From contig NC_014760.1 in assembly GCF_000183385.1 (NCBI RefSeq), forward strand, positions 868,001-932,000: a DNA stretch of 64,000 nucleotides, in the 5' to 3' direction. The notes below the pieces were generated by a model. The model was given only the letters and a program-made list of their open reading frames with translations, made no database searches and had not been told where the DNA came from. This DNA comes from Mycoplasmopsis bovis PG45 (GTDB lineage Bacteria > Bacillota_I > Bacilli_A > Mycoplasmatales > Metamycoplasmataceae). The translations under genes were made by a program, and so were the position numbers. Positions 11,112-22,034 of this stretch are shown here, in pieces. Each line of letters opens with the position of its first letter. Position 1 is the first letter of the stretch.

Positions 11112-12119
11112 TTATATTCCTTGCCCATGTTTATGGAATGATAATACAAATGCACAGAATATAATTCCAATCATAAACACAAATATAGTTCAGAAAAACA
11201 GCTTTTTATCATGATGGGCATGATAAAATTCTGGCAAGAACTCTAAAATGCTAATAAATATAAATATTCCAGCAATGAATGATTGAACCAATGCCCTTAA
11301 TTGTCATATATTGTAAATATATTTTCCTAAATAGCCACCTAAAAGCATAGCAGGCAAAAATAGTAGCAGACAAAGAGTACTAATAAATAGCGCTTTGGCT
11401 CTACTTCAACCTATTTCTCTTTGACGGTAATAGAATAAAACTTGTTCAGGAATTAAGTGAAGTATTAATGAAATTAAGAAAGCAACTGATGTTGATGTTA
11501 TTCCTTTATTTTCGATTCCGCTTATAATAAAACCAATTAAAAATCCTTCAGGAATTCTGTGAAGCAAAAGAAGCAATATAGCAACTAACTTATATGTGGG
11601 CTTGCTTTGTGCATTAGTTGCAACCTTAATATCATGTGAAGGTGCTATTTCATGATCGTGGTGATCTAGATCGGTGTGATCATGACCAATATCATGTGAG
11701 TGTAAAAATAATCTGGCAGATCTATCGGTTGCAATTTTGCTATTAATTGATTTGCGCACTAGTTGTCTTACTAAGGCTGCAAAGCCTATACCTATAATTA
11801 AGCCGCCTACGACAACCAATATATTTCAACCGTAAATTTTAAGATCGTTATTTAGTATTGCACTAGTATTAATTGAACTTATTTCTAATGACTCCTTTAA
11901 GAAGCCAAATGTTGCCATTGTAAGGAAAAATCCGCACATAAATGCATAAAGTAATACAGTTCCCTTGCTATTTAATTTTTCTTTAGTATAAGCAAAAATC
12001 AGATTAACTAAAAAAGGAATTAGAGCAATTAGAATAAATACAATTATGATTGCAATAAAAATTGCTAATGGTTGGTTATAACCAAGAGATGAGTATAATG
12101 CATTTCAATATTTGGTCAT
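11112..12119 (-). CDS. ZIP-family metal transporter
   Basis: 335 aa with about eight membrane helices. Diagnostic features are the His-rich loop between helices (HSHDIGHDHTDLDHHDHE), the metal-binding helix motif LHRIPEGFLIGF and the second helix motif HLIPEQVLFYY, as in ZIP (ZRT/IRT-like) transporters that move Zn or other divalent metals into the cytoplasm. A further His pair lies in the last loop (FYHAHHDKKLFF). Its ATG at 12119 is two nucleotides from the stop of yebC, so it is co-transcribed with yebC and nadE and closed by the hairpin at 11051-11079. The metal cannot be told from sequence. Confidence 0.88.
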
Positions 12120-12121
12120 AT

Positions 12122-12859
12122 TTATTCTTCAAATTCTATGTTGTGGAACACTTCTTGAACATCGTCATCATCTTCTAATTTAGCTATAAAATCTTGGATT
12201 TTTTGTGCTTTTTCACCAGTAAATGACACAGTTGCATTAGGCAAGTATGTAATTTCACATTGCATAAATTCAGTTATATTTAAGTTACTTTCTATAGCAC
12301 TCTTGCAAGTTGAAAAATCTTCGACTGAAGTTGTTACAATAAATGATTCATCAGTCGATTCAATATCTTCAGCCCCATTTTCCAAACATACTATAGTTAA
12401 GGACTCTTCGTCAACTAAGCTCTTACTAATTTCCATAATCCCTTTATGGTCAAACTGAAATGGTATAGTACCAGTTTTTCCTAATTTTGCATTCTGCTTA
12501 TTAAAGTAAGACTGAATGTTACTTGTTGTTCTGTTGACATTATCGCTTAATGTAACAACTAAAAATGTAGCGCCGCCACTAATTGTTGCATTGTAAATAA
12601 TTTCAGTAAAAACTGCACCATCTTTGGCATTACCTTTAGCTTTATCCAGTGCTCTTTCAATGTTGGCCTTAGGCATACTTTTAGCCTTAGCTTTTGAAAT
12701 AGCTAATCTTAAGGCTGGATTTGAACTAGGATCTGTTCCGCCAGGTCCAGTTGCAGCAACATAAATTTCCTTAAACATTTTTTGGAAAATTTTGCCCCTA
12801 GCTGCATCATTTGCGCCCTTTTTATGTTTTATTCCTGCTCAATGTGAGTGTCCTGCCAT
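12122..12859 (-). CDS. yebC: YebC/PmpR-family protein
   Basis: 245 aa, full family length. It starts with MAGHSHWAGIKHKKGANDA and has the conserved GPGGTDPSSNPALRLAI block and the acidic C-terminus (KLEDDDDVQEVFHNIE). Members act either as transcription regulators or, as recently recognised for some, as ribosome factors at polyproline stalls. ATG 12859 lies 2 nt beyond the nadE stop and its RBS AGGAATAA is inside the nadE end. One Trp in the N-terminal HSHWAG motif is coded by TGA. Confidence 0.95.
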
Positions 12860-12861
12860 AT

Positions 12862-13674
12862 TTATTCCTTTCTCATTTTCTTTATGACATCATCAATTGA
12901 AAGTGGTAAACCGGCTTTATCTCTTTTGTGAGCACTAGTTTTATGCATTCTTTCAATTTTGACAATCGAATTTTCTCTGATACCATCTTTATCATTCAAT
13001 AAATATTTATCTAATTCATTATAAGTAAAGCCCAACTCATCCTCATCACTTTGGCCTTCTCATAGGCCTGCTGAAGGCTTTTTGTTGATTATGCTTTCAG
13101 GAACATTTAGATATTTAGCAATTTCTCTTACTTCAGATTTAAGCAACTTAGAAATAGGTAATAAATCAACCCCACCATCTCCATACTTAGTGAAATAGCC
13201 TATAAAATACTCGTCTTGGTTATCTGTTCCCATAACTAAATAATTATTTTGTTGTGCATATGCATATAAAGCAGTCATTCTTAATCTAGGTTTTATATTG
13301 CTAATTGCTAAAAGATTATCAACTTCATTATTTAGTGATTTTTTAATTTCTTCAAAGCTCTTTTCAAGTGAAATAGTTTTAAATTTTAAGTTAATTGCAC
13401 TTTCTAGTTTTTTAATATCATCAAGATCATGCATCATAGAATCAATTGGCATAACTATTCCTATAGTGTTATTTGGAAATGCCTTAGCACACAATGATAC
13501 AACTAAAGCACTATCAATTCCACCTGAAATGCCCACAATGCATCCTTTTGCCTTAGCATTTTTAACTCTCCTTTTGATTCAGGAAACTAAATATTCTGTG
13601 TAAATTTTAACTTTTTCACTATCAAAAGGAGAACTGAAACTACTATCAACTCTTAATCCAATTCTCTTACGCAT
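12862..13674 (-). CDS. nadE: NH3-dependent NAD synthetase
   Basis: 270 aa. The N-type PP-loop SGGIDSAL, the MGTDNQDEYFIGYFTKYGDGGVD segment and KPSAGLWEGQSDEDELG identify NadE, which amidates nicotinate adenine dinucleotide to NAD with ATP and ammonia. There is no glutaminase domain, as usual for the short mollicute form. First gene of the nadE-yebC-ZIP unit on the minus strand. Confidence 0.95.
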
Positions 13675-13760
13675 AGTAACCTGCCACTTAAATAAATTAA
13701 ATAATTCTTTATTATTTTACTATATTAAATAAGCATTTGAATGTTTATATACTGGGGCAT

Positions 13761-13782
13761 AAAAAATCTTGCATTAGCAAGA
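13761..13782 (-). terminator. Terminator after the restriction-enzyme-like gene
   Basis: Stem TCTTGC / GCAAGA with loop ATTA, then six T on the minus strand, starting 3 nt past the stop codon. Confidence 0.85.
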
Positions 13783-13784
13783 AT

Positions 13785-14690
13785 TTAGTTATTTTGCATT
13801 TTCATCATAGCTAATTTTAACTCATCTTCATCAACCATATTTTCTTTAATATCTCTAAGTTTGAGTGCTTTAAATAAATTAGAATTTTCATCTGCTTCAT
13901 TAAAAATAGCACTTCTAATAGCCATATAAACTGGCATTGGTGAATTTAATTTTTCTCAAGCAGACTTGCTAAGCTCAATCAATGCTTCTAAGGCTTCTGG
14001 ATCTTTATCTAAATCAGGAAATTCTAAAAAGTCATCATAATTTTGCCTTTTAAACTTTTCTAAATGTAGTTCAACTTCAATTCATTTTTCATGTAGACCA
14101 AAATCTTGAAACAATTCATATCCATACTTTGCGCTTATGTTCGTTTGTGATTCATTTTCTACATTTGAGCCTGAATTATAGTATGTTTGGTTATTCTTAA
14201 ATTCAGAGTCAGTAAATCATAAAAACCCTATGATTTTATAATCTTGATACTTTTGTTTTGCTAATTCAATATCAAACAAGAATTTGTCTCAAATTTTGAT
14301 TGCTTCATTAACTGAGTATGTGTCTCTTTTTCTCTGCTTAATGAAATAATAGGATTTAGCATTTTCATCCTTAAATGAAAAAGTAAACTTAGCATTTAAG
14401 ATTTCATATTGCTGATCACTATTTGGTATTAATTTTGATACAGAAACTCTGTTTTCGGCTATTTCATAGGTAGATTCAGCAAAAATGTTAATTGCAAAAT
14501 TTGACAAATACTTGTAATATTTATTTTCTTGACTTCTATAAAAAGCTTGTTCTAGCTTTGTTTTAAAATTGAGCGGACTTAAAAGTGAAATGAATCTATA
14601 TGGCGCTTCCGCCAACTTATAAATTAATTTTTTAGCATTATTATTCAAAAGATTAAATTTTAACTCTTGTTCAAATTGTTCATAATTCAT
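13785..14690 (-). CDS. HpyAIV/HinfI-type restriction endonuclease homologue, active site apparently lost
   Basis: 301 aa, complete. It aligns along its whole length with the split restriction gene at 20235-22581: YEQFEQELKFNL with FDEFSNLLKENI, APYRFISLL with NPNRYVGVF, KIIGFLWFTDSEFKNNQTYYN with NIVGIMWFVDDSFKKNKGFYN, and YGYELFQDFGL with YGKELFDFFKL. In the region of the predicted PD-(D/E)xK core the other protein has IEQKVRD, whereas here residues 117-123 are IKQRKRD, so both the Glu and the Lys are replaced. There is no adjacent methyltransferase. The start is coupled to the hydrolase upstream (stop and ATG one nucleotide apart). The homology is read directly from sequence; loss of catalysis is inference. 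Function unknown, possibly DNA binding. Confidence 0.75.
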
Positions 14691-14691
14691 A

Positions 14692-15615
14692 TTATTGCTT
14701 ATCCAATTCTAGATCATTATTTTTATTCAACTCATCTAAAATCTCTTCAACTGATTCAGAATCATCAGTGTCAATAGACTCGCCAACATTTATTACATTT
14801 TTCTTGAAAGTAATAAACCTGTTAAATGGCCAGCGTGTCTTTTTTGATAAAACTACTAAGTTTAAAAAATTACTAATTTGTTTTCCAGCAACCTTGATTG
14901 GTGAATGTGTTTCGCCAATTTTAACTGCGGGACAGTTTAACTCATTAGCATAATTAATAAAATTATTTGTGCCAATGATTGAATCTTTGTCACCTATAAT
15001 AAAAATTAATTTATCTGCAACTTCACGGTATTGTTTGTCTAATTTTTTCATAAATTCAGGTTGTAATATGTACTTATCTAGCAAGTTATATCATTTACCT
15101 TTTCTGCTAAATGAATCAATTAGTCTTTTACCTTTTTTAAAAAACTTAGCACCTCAGACAAATAATTTCCCAAACACTGAAGGCTTGCCAGTTTCTGGGC
15201 CTATTACATTATGTAGCAATCTATATGACTTATTTTCAGTCATTGTTGGATTAATAGTAGCAAGCATAAATACTTTTTCCACTCTTTTATCTTTAGCTAA
15301 TTCAACAGCAACACCTCCAGCCATTGAGTGAGCTAAAATATGGATATGTTTTGACTTAATTCCTTTTAAAACAGCTTTAGCCAGATCAATTCAATCGTCT
15401 AGTATTATATTTTCAGGATCAATATCAGGTGCATATTTACTGCCTGGAAAGTTCACTGAAACAATATTAAATTTGTTTTCATAACCCAGCATATTGCTTA
15501 TGAATGAACTATTAGAGTTTAGTCCATGCAAGAATAATATCGTTGTGTTATAGTTGTTATTTTTAGTAAAAACCGGCATCTTCTGATTTTTAAAGTTAAC
15601 ATAATTCATTTCCAT
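14692..15615 (-). CDS. Alpha/beta hydrolase
   Basis: 307 aa. The nucleophile elbow is AHSMAGGVA, the oxyanion region FLHGLNSNSSF, an acidic residue lies in IIGDKDSIIG and the His in GETHSPIK, together a Ser-Asp-His hydrolase of the esterase/lipase type. The C-terminal 40 residues are acidic (DTDDSESVEEILDELN). ATG 15615 has GGGG about 8 nt upstream. It is translationally coupled to the restriction-enzyme-like gene downstream. Cytoplasmic; the substrate is not deducible. Confidence 0.85.
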
Positions 15616-15660
15616 ATTTAAGCCCCTTTATTATTAATGAATTAGATCAATAATCATGTT

Positions 15661-16983
15661 TTATAGGTAATTTTCCTTCAATCTAAGAACTGCAACCACT
15701 TCAATATGATATGTTTGACAAAACATATCACAAGGTCTTAGATAACTTATTTCATATCCTGATTTACTTAATGTATTAATATCCCTGCACATTGTGTGTG
15801 GATTGCAACTGATATAGCCAATTTCTTTAGGTCTTATACTTAATATTTTACTTAAAAATTCGTCGCTAAGCCCGCTGCGTGGCGGATCAACAACCAATAT
15901 ATCAACTTTTTCTTTAATTTTATCTATGGACTTAATAACATCACCAGCAATAAAATCCACATTATTAATATCGTTGCTAATAGCATTTTCCTTAGCATTA
16001 ATAACTGCCTCATTGACAATTTCTAACCCATAAACTTTTTTGGATTTTTGAGCTAAAAAAAGCGAAATTGTGCCAATACCACAGTAAGCGTCAATTACTG
16101 TTTTATTTTTATCTAAAGATAAATTATTTATTAAAAGCGAATACAAATTTTCTGTTTGTTCTGAATTAATTTGAAAAAAACTATTTCAGTTATATTTGAA
16201 AGTAAAATTTCCCACTTTCTCTATTAAATAGGTATTTTGGCTTAAATATTTGTTAACTACTTTATCATTAACTATAATGAGAATGCTTACTATATTTTTA
16301 AATTCACTAGCTATATCGCTAAAAAATTGCTTTGACAAATCAAATGATTTAGATGCAGTAAAATAAAGCATAATTTCTTTATTAAAATTACTCTCTCTAA
16401 TACTAATACTTATTAATGAATTTTTAACATTTTTAAAACAGTCATAGTCATTGATATTTTTACTAAGTCAGAGAAGTACTTTTTCTGAATATTCGGAAAC
16501 TAAATCATATGAATCTTGCTCAATTAAATTGTGAGTATTCTTCTCATATAAGCCAATTTTAATAATGTTTTGGATATTTTTAGTAAACAGTAAAAGTTTA
16601 TTTCGATATCTTCATTCATAACCGCTTTTTAATATAGGCAAAATGTTGGAATAATGAAGATTTCGCTTAAATAATTGCTTAACAAAATTTTCTTTAAATT
16701 CTAATTGATCATTGTATGAAATATTTGCCAGAGGTGCCGATCCGCTCTCCATTAATTTATCATTTAAAACTTTAATTCTTTTTGGTGAATCATTGTGTCT
16801 TTTTAAAACTTTGGCAAATGAAAACTTAGAGTTAGCTTTTTTGATTAAGATATCAGCAATTTCACCAGGAAGCAAGTTTTCTACAAATATAGGATAGTCA
16901 TTTATCTTGACAGTACCTAGCCCTTCATAAGAGTGTTCGAATGCTTTTACATTTTCTAAAATAGAGTTATTTTGAAGCTTCAT
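15661..16983 (-). CDS. RumA/RlmD-family (uracil-5-)-methyltransferase
   Basis: 440 aa. An N-terminal TRAM-like beta barrel (residues 1-60) is followed by the SAM-binding motif DAYCGIGTISLFLA, the DPPRSGL motif and catalytic-Cys motif ISCNPHT, with the C-terminal YHIEVVAVLRL. These belong to RNA m5U methyltransferases (RlmCD/RumA/TrmA group). The Fe-S cysteine set of RumA is not evident in the N-terminal half. Methylates a uridine in 23S rRNA or tRNA; which one cannot be settled from sequence. Monocistronic or with the hydrolase downstream, 45 bp apart. Confidence 0.88.
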
Positions 16984-17005
16984 AATTCAATTTTATAAAA
17001 TAAAA

Positions 17006-17021
17006 ATCCTTTATTAAGGAT
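17006..17021 (-). terminator. Terminator after dnaI
   Basis: Stem ATCCTT / AAGGAT with loop TATT, then TTTTTATTTTAT on the minus strand. Confidence 0.7.
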
Positions 17022-17025
17022 ATAA

Positions 17026-17925
17026 CTAAATTAAAGGGTACTCGCTAATGTTATAGGGCGTAAAATTCTCAGTTAACTCATAAATTAATGACTCAACCTT
17101 GAATGCAAAGCTTTTATCAGTTTCAATATTTCTATAGTAATTTGCTAATTCTTTAGGTTCTAACAATGAACATAAAACAGTAAATTTATTATTGGCATTT
17201 CTATATTGCAAAATTTCATAAACAAAATCATACTTAAATCATTCATTATGTTTTTCAAATCCAAGATCATCAATGACTAATAACGACACATTTTTTAACG
17301 AACTTTTAATCTCATTCAGCGATATGCTATTAGACATTTTATTCTTCAAGTATGTAAATAAGTCATTAAGTTTTATGTAAGCTGATGAAATGCCCCTAGA
17401 AGCAAAGCTATTAACCATTGCGTTAGCAATATATGTTTTACCTGTGCCATTCGATCCATAAATATATATGCTGTTGTTACTTGCAAGTGGCTTTCTTTTT
17501 TCAAGTATGCCTCTAACATAATTAATTTTGGTTATAAGTTCTTTACGTTTGCTAGTGGGAATCTTGAACTTTGTAAGTTTGTAATCTGGATTAGTTTCAT
17601 TAACTTCAGTTAAAATGATGTTAAGTTTTCTAGTTATATTTTTAGCATAATTGTTTTTGGCTGATGATCTTTTAATAACCAATGCCCCGTTTTTACGCGA
17701 GACATTATAAACTCATGGGTAAATATCGCTATTATCAAGCGATTCTTTTATATTTAAAAATTCGATCAAGTTATCTTTTAATTCTTGATCTGTAATTTTT
17801 AATTGTTCAATGCACTTAGTGATTTTAGAATTAGATTTGACTAAATTCATAACTTTAGATTCAATCTCATCATAATTGCTATCAACAAGACCTTCTAGAT
17901 TGCTAATTCAGTCTCGATCTTTCAT
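17026..17925 (-). CDS. dnaI: DnaI-like helicase loader
   Basis: 299 aa AAA+ ATPase. Walker A GSNGTGKTYIAN near residue 155, Walker B LLVIDDLGFEK, an N-terminal helical region that would bind the replicative helicase. This is the DnaI/DnaC loader type that places DnaB-type helicase at the origin or at stalled forks. The start MKDRDWISN at 17925 has GGAG 7 nt upstream and lies 8 nt after the stop of the dnaB-like gene, the same gene pair as in Firmicutes (dnaB-dnaI). Confidence 0.85.
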
Positions 17926-17933
17926 TTATACTC

Positions 17934-18941
17934 CTAATCTTCAATTAAAGACTCAGCGCTTTCATATGTGTTGTTATTCATTGTAATAGATTTTAAATAA
18001 GTTGCTTTATATAATTCTTTTTTAGATATGGTGCCTTTATTTTTAAATCCTTGCAGACTATCTAAATGTTTTTCGACTTGCACAAACGAGAGCAATTTCT
18101 TATTCATTAAGTCAGTAATTATTTTTTTAACATAGGCATAATTAATTCTGCCATTAATGTCATATGCATAATAAAAGACCAAATTAATACATGGATCGCT
18201 TAGCCCATTATTTTTTGAAAACTTGATCAAATTCACTATGCTATCGGTAGGAATTTGCCCTGAAACTTGAGAAAAGAAAAATCTCGAATCAGTTTTTAAA
18301 ATAGCCTCATATGGATTAGGGTACTCAAAAGTATTTAAGTCAAGCTTTTCTTGAATAAACAAGTTAATTTCCTTAGTGCTAACATCTGATGAATCCAATT
18401 CATATGAAAGAGCAAATGAATTGTTTAACTCATCACTCTCGCTAACTGAATTGTCTAAAGGAAATACATCATCAAATTTAGCCGATGCATCTAATAAATA
18501 CTTAGCCTTTGAAAGAAAAATATTCTTTTCTTTACCCATAAGTCTTTCAAAGTTTTGCTTACCCATTGTTTTAATTAATTTGTTAGCCAAAAGTAGGTTT
18601 TTTCTAAAACCTGAACTATCTAATGGTTTTTCTAGCACAAAAACAGTTTTACGATTGAACTCATCTATCAGTGTTGTTAAAAGAGCCACTGATTCAAGCA
18701 TAATTCTAGCCTTATTTAAGGTTTTTATATCCATATTTAGAAGGTAAGTAAGGCTCTCGAAGTCAAATATATCAGATTCATTAGAATTAACGTGTGTAAG
18801 GTCTCTTAAATATTCATAAAGTAATATAGATTCACTGCATAAAATAGGGGCATAAAATTTACGCAGATTTTTAAGATCTGTGCTACTAATTTGCAAAGAG
18901 TTTTGAATTGTAAAATATGGATATTGTAGTGTTTTTAACAT
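17934..18941 (-). CDS. DnaB/DnaD-like primosome protein
   Basis: 335 aa with the layout of the Gram-positive DnaB/DnaD replication initiation proteins: an N-terminal winged-helix-like region (residues 20-100) and a C-terminal DnaD-type segment (SLIKFSKNNGLSDPCINLVFYYA, then ISKKELYKATYLK). AAGGAG lies 9 nt before ATG 18941. Located between coaE and dnaI, the conserved Firmicutes order. Helps load the replicative helicase together with DnaI. Similarity at motif level is weak, so the name rests partly on context. Confidence 0.75.
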   Translation of the reverse strand: MLKTLQYPYFTIQNSLQISSTDLKNLRKFYAPILCSESILLYEYLRDLTHVNSNESDIFDFESLTYLLNMDIKTLNKARIMLESVALLTTLIDEFNRKTVFVLEKPLDSSGFRKNLLLANKLIKTMGKQNFERLMGKEKNIFLSKAKYLLDASAKFDDVFPLDNSVSESDELNNSFALSYELDSSDVSTKEINLFIQEKLDLNTFEYPNPYEAILKTDSRFFFSQVSGQIPTDSIVNLIKFSKNNGLSDPCINLVFYYAYDINGRINYAYVKKIITDLMNKKLLSFVQVEKHLDSLQGFKNKGTISKKELYKATYLKSITMNNNTYESAESLIED

Positions 18942-18990
18942 ACTTAAAACTCCTTGCAAATATTAATAAAAATAATGCTCTAAAATTATT

Positions 18991-19563
18991 TTAACTATTT
19001 GCAAATAGTATTGTCAAAATTAGTTCAAATAATGCGTTATCACACAAGTTATTTGCAAAGATATTAACAATTGGAACTTGACCAAAAATAGCATTTTTCA
19101 TCAATTTTGGGGCATTTTTTTCACTTATTGCTTTTTTTGTGAAGTTATCCACACCCCGAGCAGCCATATTTTTTGCCCTTATTTTTTCAGGAGATTCAAG
19201 GCATAGAATGATATCAAAAAGTTGGCTAAAGTCATAATTTTTTCCGACTAATTTTGGTATTTCAACAAAATCGAATTTTCCTATTTTTATGGCTTCATAA
19301 ACTATCGGGAAAATGACCTTTTCCAAGATGTCAATATTATAAGGGTTTTGGGCAATTCATGTTTTTATCTTGCTTTTAGAAACTCCTTTTTCATCACATA
19401 AAAAATCACCAATTTGTCTTTTAATTTCTTTGTAACAATCATTACCTTTTAGATAACTTTCTTGCACAAAATCATCACAATTAAATACTGAAAAGCCTTT
19501 ATCAATAAGCTTTTTACAAAATGTAGTCTTTCCAACACCAAGTTTTCCTATAATTGCAATCAT
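18991..19563 (-). CDS. coaE: Dephospho-CoA kinase
   Basis: 190 aa. P-loop GKLGVGKTTFCK, the early DDFVQ acidic motif, FDFVEIPKLVG and the FDIILCLE strand match CoaE, which phosphorylates dephospho-CoA in the last step of CoA synthesis. ATG 19563 with GAGG upstream is preferred to a start 33 nt earlier that would overlap yigZ. It directly follows yigZ (1 nt gap) and precedes the primosome genes. Confidence 0.85.
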
Positions 19564-19564
19564 T

Positions 19565-19945
19565 TTAGCCTCTTTTAATATTGATATACTCATCAATTGC
19601 TAGATTTGCGCATTTGTTATATGCTCTTATTAATCCACCGCCACCTAATTTTATCCCGCCATAATATCTAACTACAAACACCGCAATATTTTCAACACTT
19701 TTAAGCTGGATTGCGCGGGCAATTGGCCTACCAGCTGTGCCACTTGGCTCACCATCATCATTAAAACCAGAATTATGACTTTGGCTATTATAAAATGAGT
19801 ATGCATGACAAATATGCGTGCTTTTTTTATGTTCTTTTCTTAGCATTTGTTCATAAGTCTTTACTTCTTCTTTAGAATTAGTATCAAAAACATAGCCTAT
19901 GAACCTGGACTTTTTTATTTCGTATTCACACTTTGCAACATACAT
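19565..19945 (-). CDS. IMPACT/YigZ-family protein, short form
   Basis: 126 aa, equal to the N-terminal UPF0029/IMPACT domain only; the usual bacterial YigZ has about 200 aa with a C-terminal DUF1949 domain. Seen: [31 protein letters not shown] and [18 protein letters not shown]. There is no Shine-Dalgarno sequence before ATG 19945, and a TATAGT/TAGAAT-like -10 lies about 15 nt upstream, so the mRNA is probably leaderless. First gene of the yigZ-coaE-dnaB-dnaI series. Role unknown. Confidence 0.85.
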   Translation of the reverse strand: MYVAKCEYEIKKSRFIGYVFDTNSKEEVKTYEQMLRKEHKKSTHICHAYSFYNSQSHNSGFNDDGEPSGTAGRPIARAIQLKSVENIAVFVVRYYGGIKLGGGGLIRAYNKCANLAIDEYINIKRG

Positions 19946-19995
19946 ATATTAAAATTCTACTATATTAATTTTCGCCAAAAAAGGTATAAAAAAAA

Positions 19996-20072
19996 TGGGG
20001 CGGATGAAGGGATTCGAACCCTCGCATGACGGGACCACAACCCGCTGTGTTAACCACTTCACCACATCCGCC
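19996..20072 (-). tRNA. tRNA-His (GTG)
   Basis: 77-nt cloverleaf on the minus strand. The anticodon loop TTGTGGT gives GTG; an extra 5' G pairs with C73 as required for tRNA-His; the T arm is GAGGGTTCGAATCCCTT; CCA is encoded, followed by T8. Confidence 0.97.
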
Positions 20073-20213
20073 ATTTTAATTAGCAAAACAATTATAAACT
20101 AAAGTATAAATTCTTAAAGTAAAAAGCATATTAATAGAGCATTAAAAAATATCAGTTTTGACGAATTGTTTCTTAAATTATTAAACTGTTGCATTTTAAA
20201 ACACAGTAAGTAT

Positions 20214-20219
20214 ATAATT
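20214..20219 (+). promoter_or_regulatory. -10 promoter of the HinfI-like R-M genes
   Basis: TATAAT 15 nt before the GTG start at 20235, with AGAGG between them, giving a very short leader. Confidence 0.55.
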
Positions 20220-20514
20220 AAAAAAGAGGTTTTTGTGTACATAAATTTTGACGAATTTAGCAATCTACTTAAAGAAAATATTACTCTTAATGAAGATGAC
20301 TGTTTCAAGATCCTTAATAAGATAATTAATAACCCAAATAGGTATGTTGGTGTTTTTAGAATAACAGGTGCAAAAGCCAAACTTATGCAAAATATTAGCC
20401 AAAGTAATGAAATTATGTTTGATAATTTTTTAGAAAAAATTATCAATAAATACTTAAAAATTACTGGATATGTTAATTTAAATAATGAAATACAAACAAA
20501 TGGCGAGATTCTCT

Positions 20515-22034
20515 TATTCATTAACAAAGCAAAAAGCACCACAAGTTAACTTGCGGCGCTTTTTGTTGCCTTTTGTTAAAATTTGAGTATCTAAATTAAA
20601 AAAGAAAGGCTTTTACATTATATATGATTAGCAATGACAAAAATACTAGTTATTCAACTGACCTATGCTTGCTTAAAAAGAAATTAAATGTGCACGGCAA
20701 GTACAAGTTTAATTATGTACATTATGTAATTGATGAAACGAATTGAGATGAAATATTGACCAAGTCAAATCACAAAACCAATAAAAATAACATTAGCCCG
20801 TTGAGACTTAAAGAAATTCTTGAAAGGCTAATTGCAGGCTATGATATGAAAACTGTTTCTAATATTGTGGGGTTTAAATCAAGATCAATTTATAACTTAT
20901 TTGACAGAATTACAATTGAAACAAAGCGTGGCTATGCTAAATATCAAAAGAAATGTAAATTGTGTGGTATGGACTTAAAAGGCAAAACAATATATGTAAT
21001 TAGTGCTCTCAAATTTTTGAATTTAATTGAAACAAGACATGATTCAAAAAGATTAGAAAACAATTCTAAATTGCTTATGAAATACATTGAGATTTTTAAG
21101 TTTTACAAACAGTTACTGTACTTTTATTTGAAGAATAGAAATAGTTTTAACTTAGATAGTAAAGCTGTTAAACAGTCTGTGGCAAGCATTATTTTTAAAT
21201 ACATAAGAGAACTAGAAGCACAGGGAAAGCTTCAAAATTCATATATTCCATCAGTTCAAAACTTTTACCGTATATTGGCTAAACATAGTGCTTTTGGTCT
21301 AAAATTAGATATTCTTCCATATAAATCAAACGGTAAATATGGAAGTAGAACAACAGTAAAGCATGAGACAAAGAAGAAAACAATAGGCAAACTTATTACT
21401 GAACGTCCAGAATCAGTTAATTTAAGGCTAAATGACAATGATTATGAAATGGACACTGTAATTGGTTTAAGATCTGACAATTATTGCATTCTTACATTAA
21501 TCAACAGAAAATCTAGAATGTTTTATTGCACGCTCTCTAGAAGAAATGCAAAAGCAATAAAAGAAAATTTGGAGAAATTGATTAAGGACAATAATCTTGT
21601 TATTGACACATTAACTATTGATAATGGAAGTGAAAATTACAAACTTCCAGAGATAGAATCAATCAAAGAAATTTTCCATTGTCATCCTTATTCATCATCA
21701 GAAAAAGGTAGCATTGAAAATGCTCACAGGCTTTTAAGAAGATACATTCCAAAGGGAAAATCTATAGATAAATATGTTGGTCAAGATCTAAAACCAATAG
21801 CCGATTTTATAAATTCACATCCAAGAATTTATAAAGGTGTCTCAGGCTTTAAATGTGCTAAGCAAATGCAATAAAAATTAACATCAACACAAAATTTTGC
21901 ACTTTTGAGTACTCAAAAGTATCTTTTCTTTATTCTTTTTTTATGCTTTAGGCCATTTTCTTGTCAGAACAACCAAAAATTGGTATTATTTTTTCAATAC
22001 TCAAATTAGGTGCTTTTTAATTTAAGAATTTATA
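20515..22034 (+). mobile_element. IS30-family element, copy 1 (type B)
   Basis: 1520 bp from tattcattaac to aatttaagaatttata, boundaries set by comparison with two other copies in the window. Flanks share GATTCT (20507-20512 and 22035-22040). Inside: a transposase gene, a terminator-like palindrome near the 5' end (20530-20565, arms CAAG/CTTG) and a perfect 20-bp palindrome ACTTTTGAGTACTCAAAAGT at 21901-21920 after the gene. Confidence 0.9.
20624..21874 (+). CDS. IS30-family transposase (type B, copy 1)
   Basis: 416 aa, intact. ATG 20624 begins MISNDKNTSYSTDLCLLKKK with GAAAGG upstream; TGA-coded Trp sits in ETNWDEILT. A helix-turn-helix (LKEILERLIAGYDMKTVSNI) precedes the DDE core: D in YEMDTVIGLR, D in TLTIDNGSENY, E in SSEKGSIENAHRLLRRY. 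It is almost identical to the proteins at 41726-42976 and, when mended, at 57601-60526 (S/R/L and E/D substitutions only), so transposition of this element is recent. Confidence 0.95.

Noticed and set aside
20114-20542. Open minus-strand frame over the 5' part of the restriction gene
   Set aside because: It mirrors the sense gene, which has a promoter, an RBS and homology to the gene at 13785.
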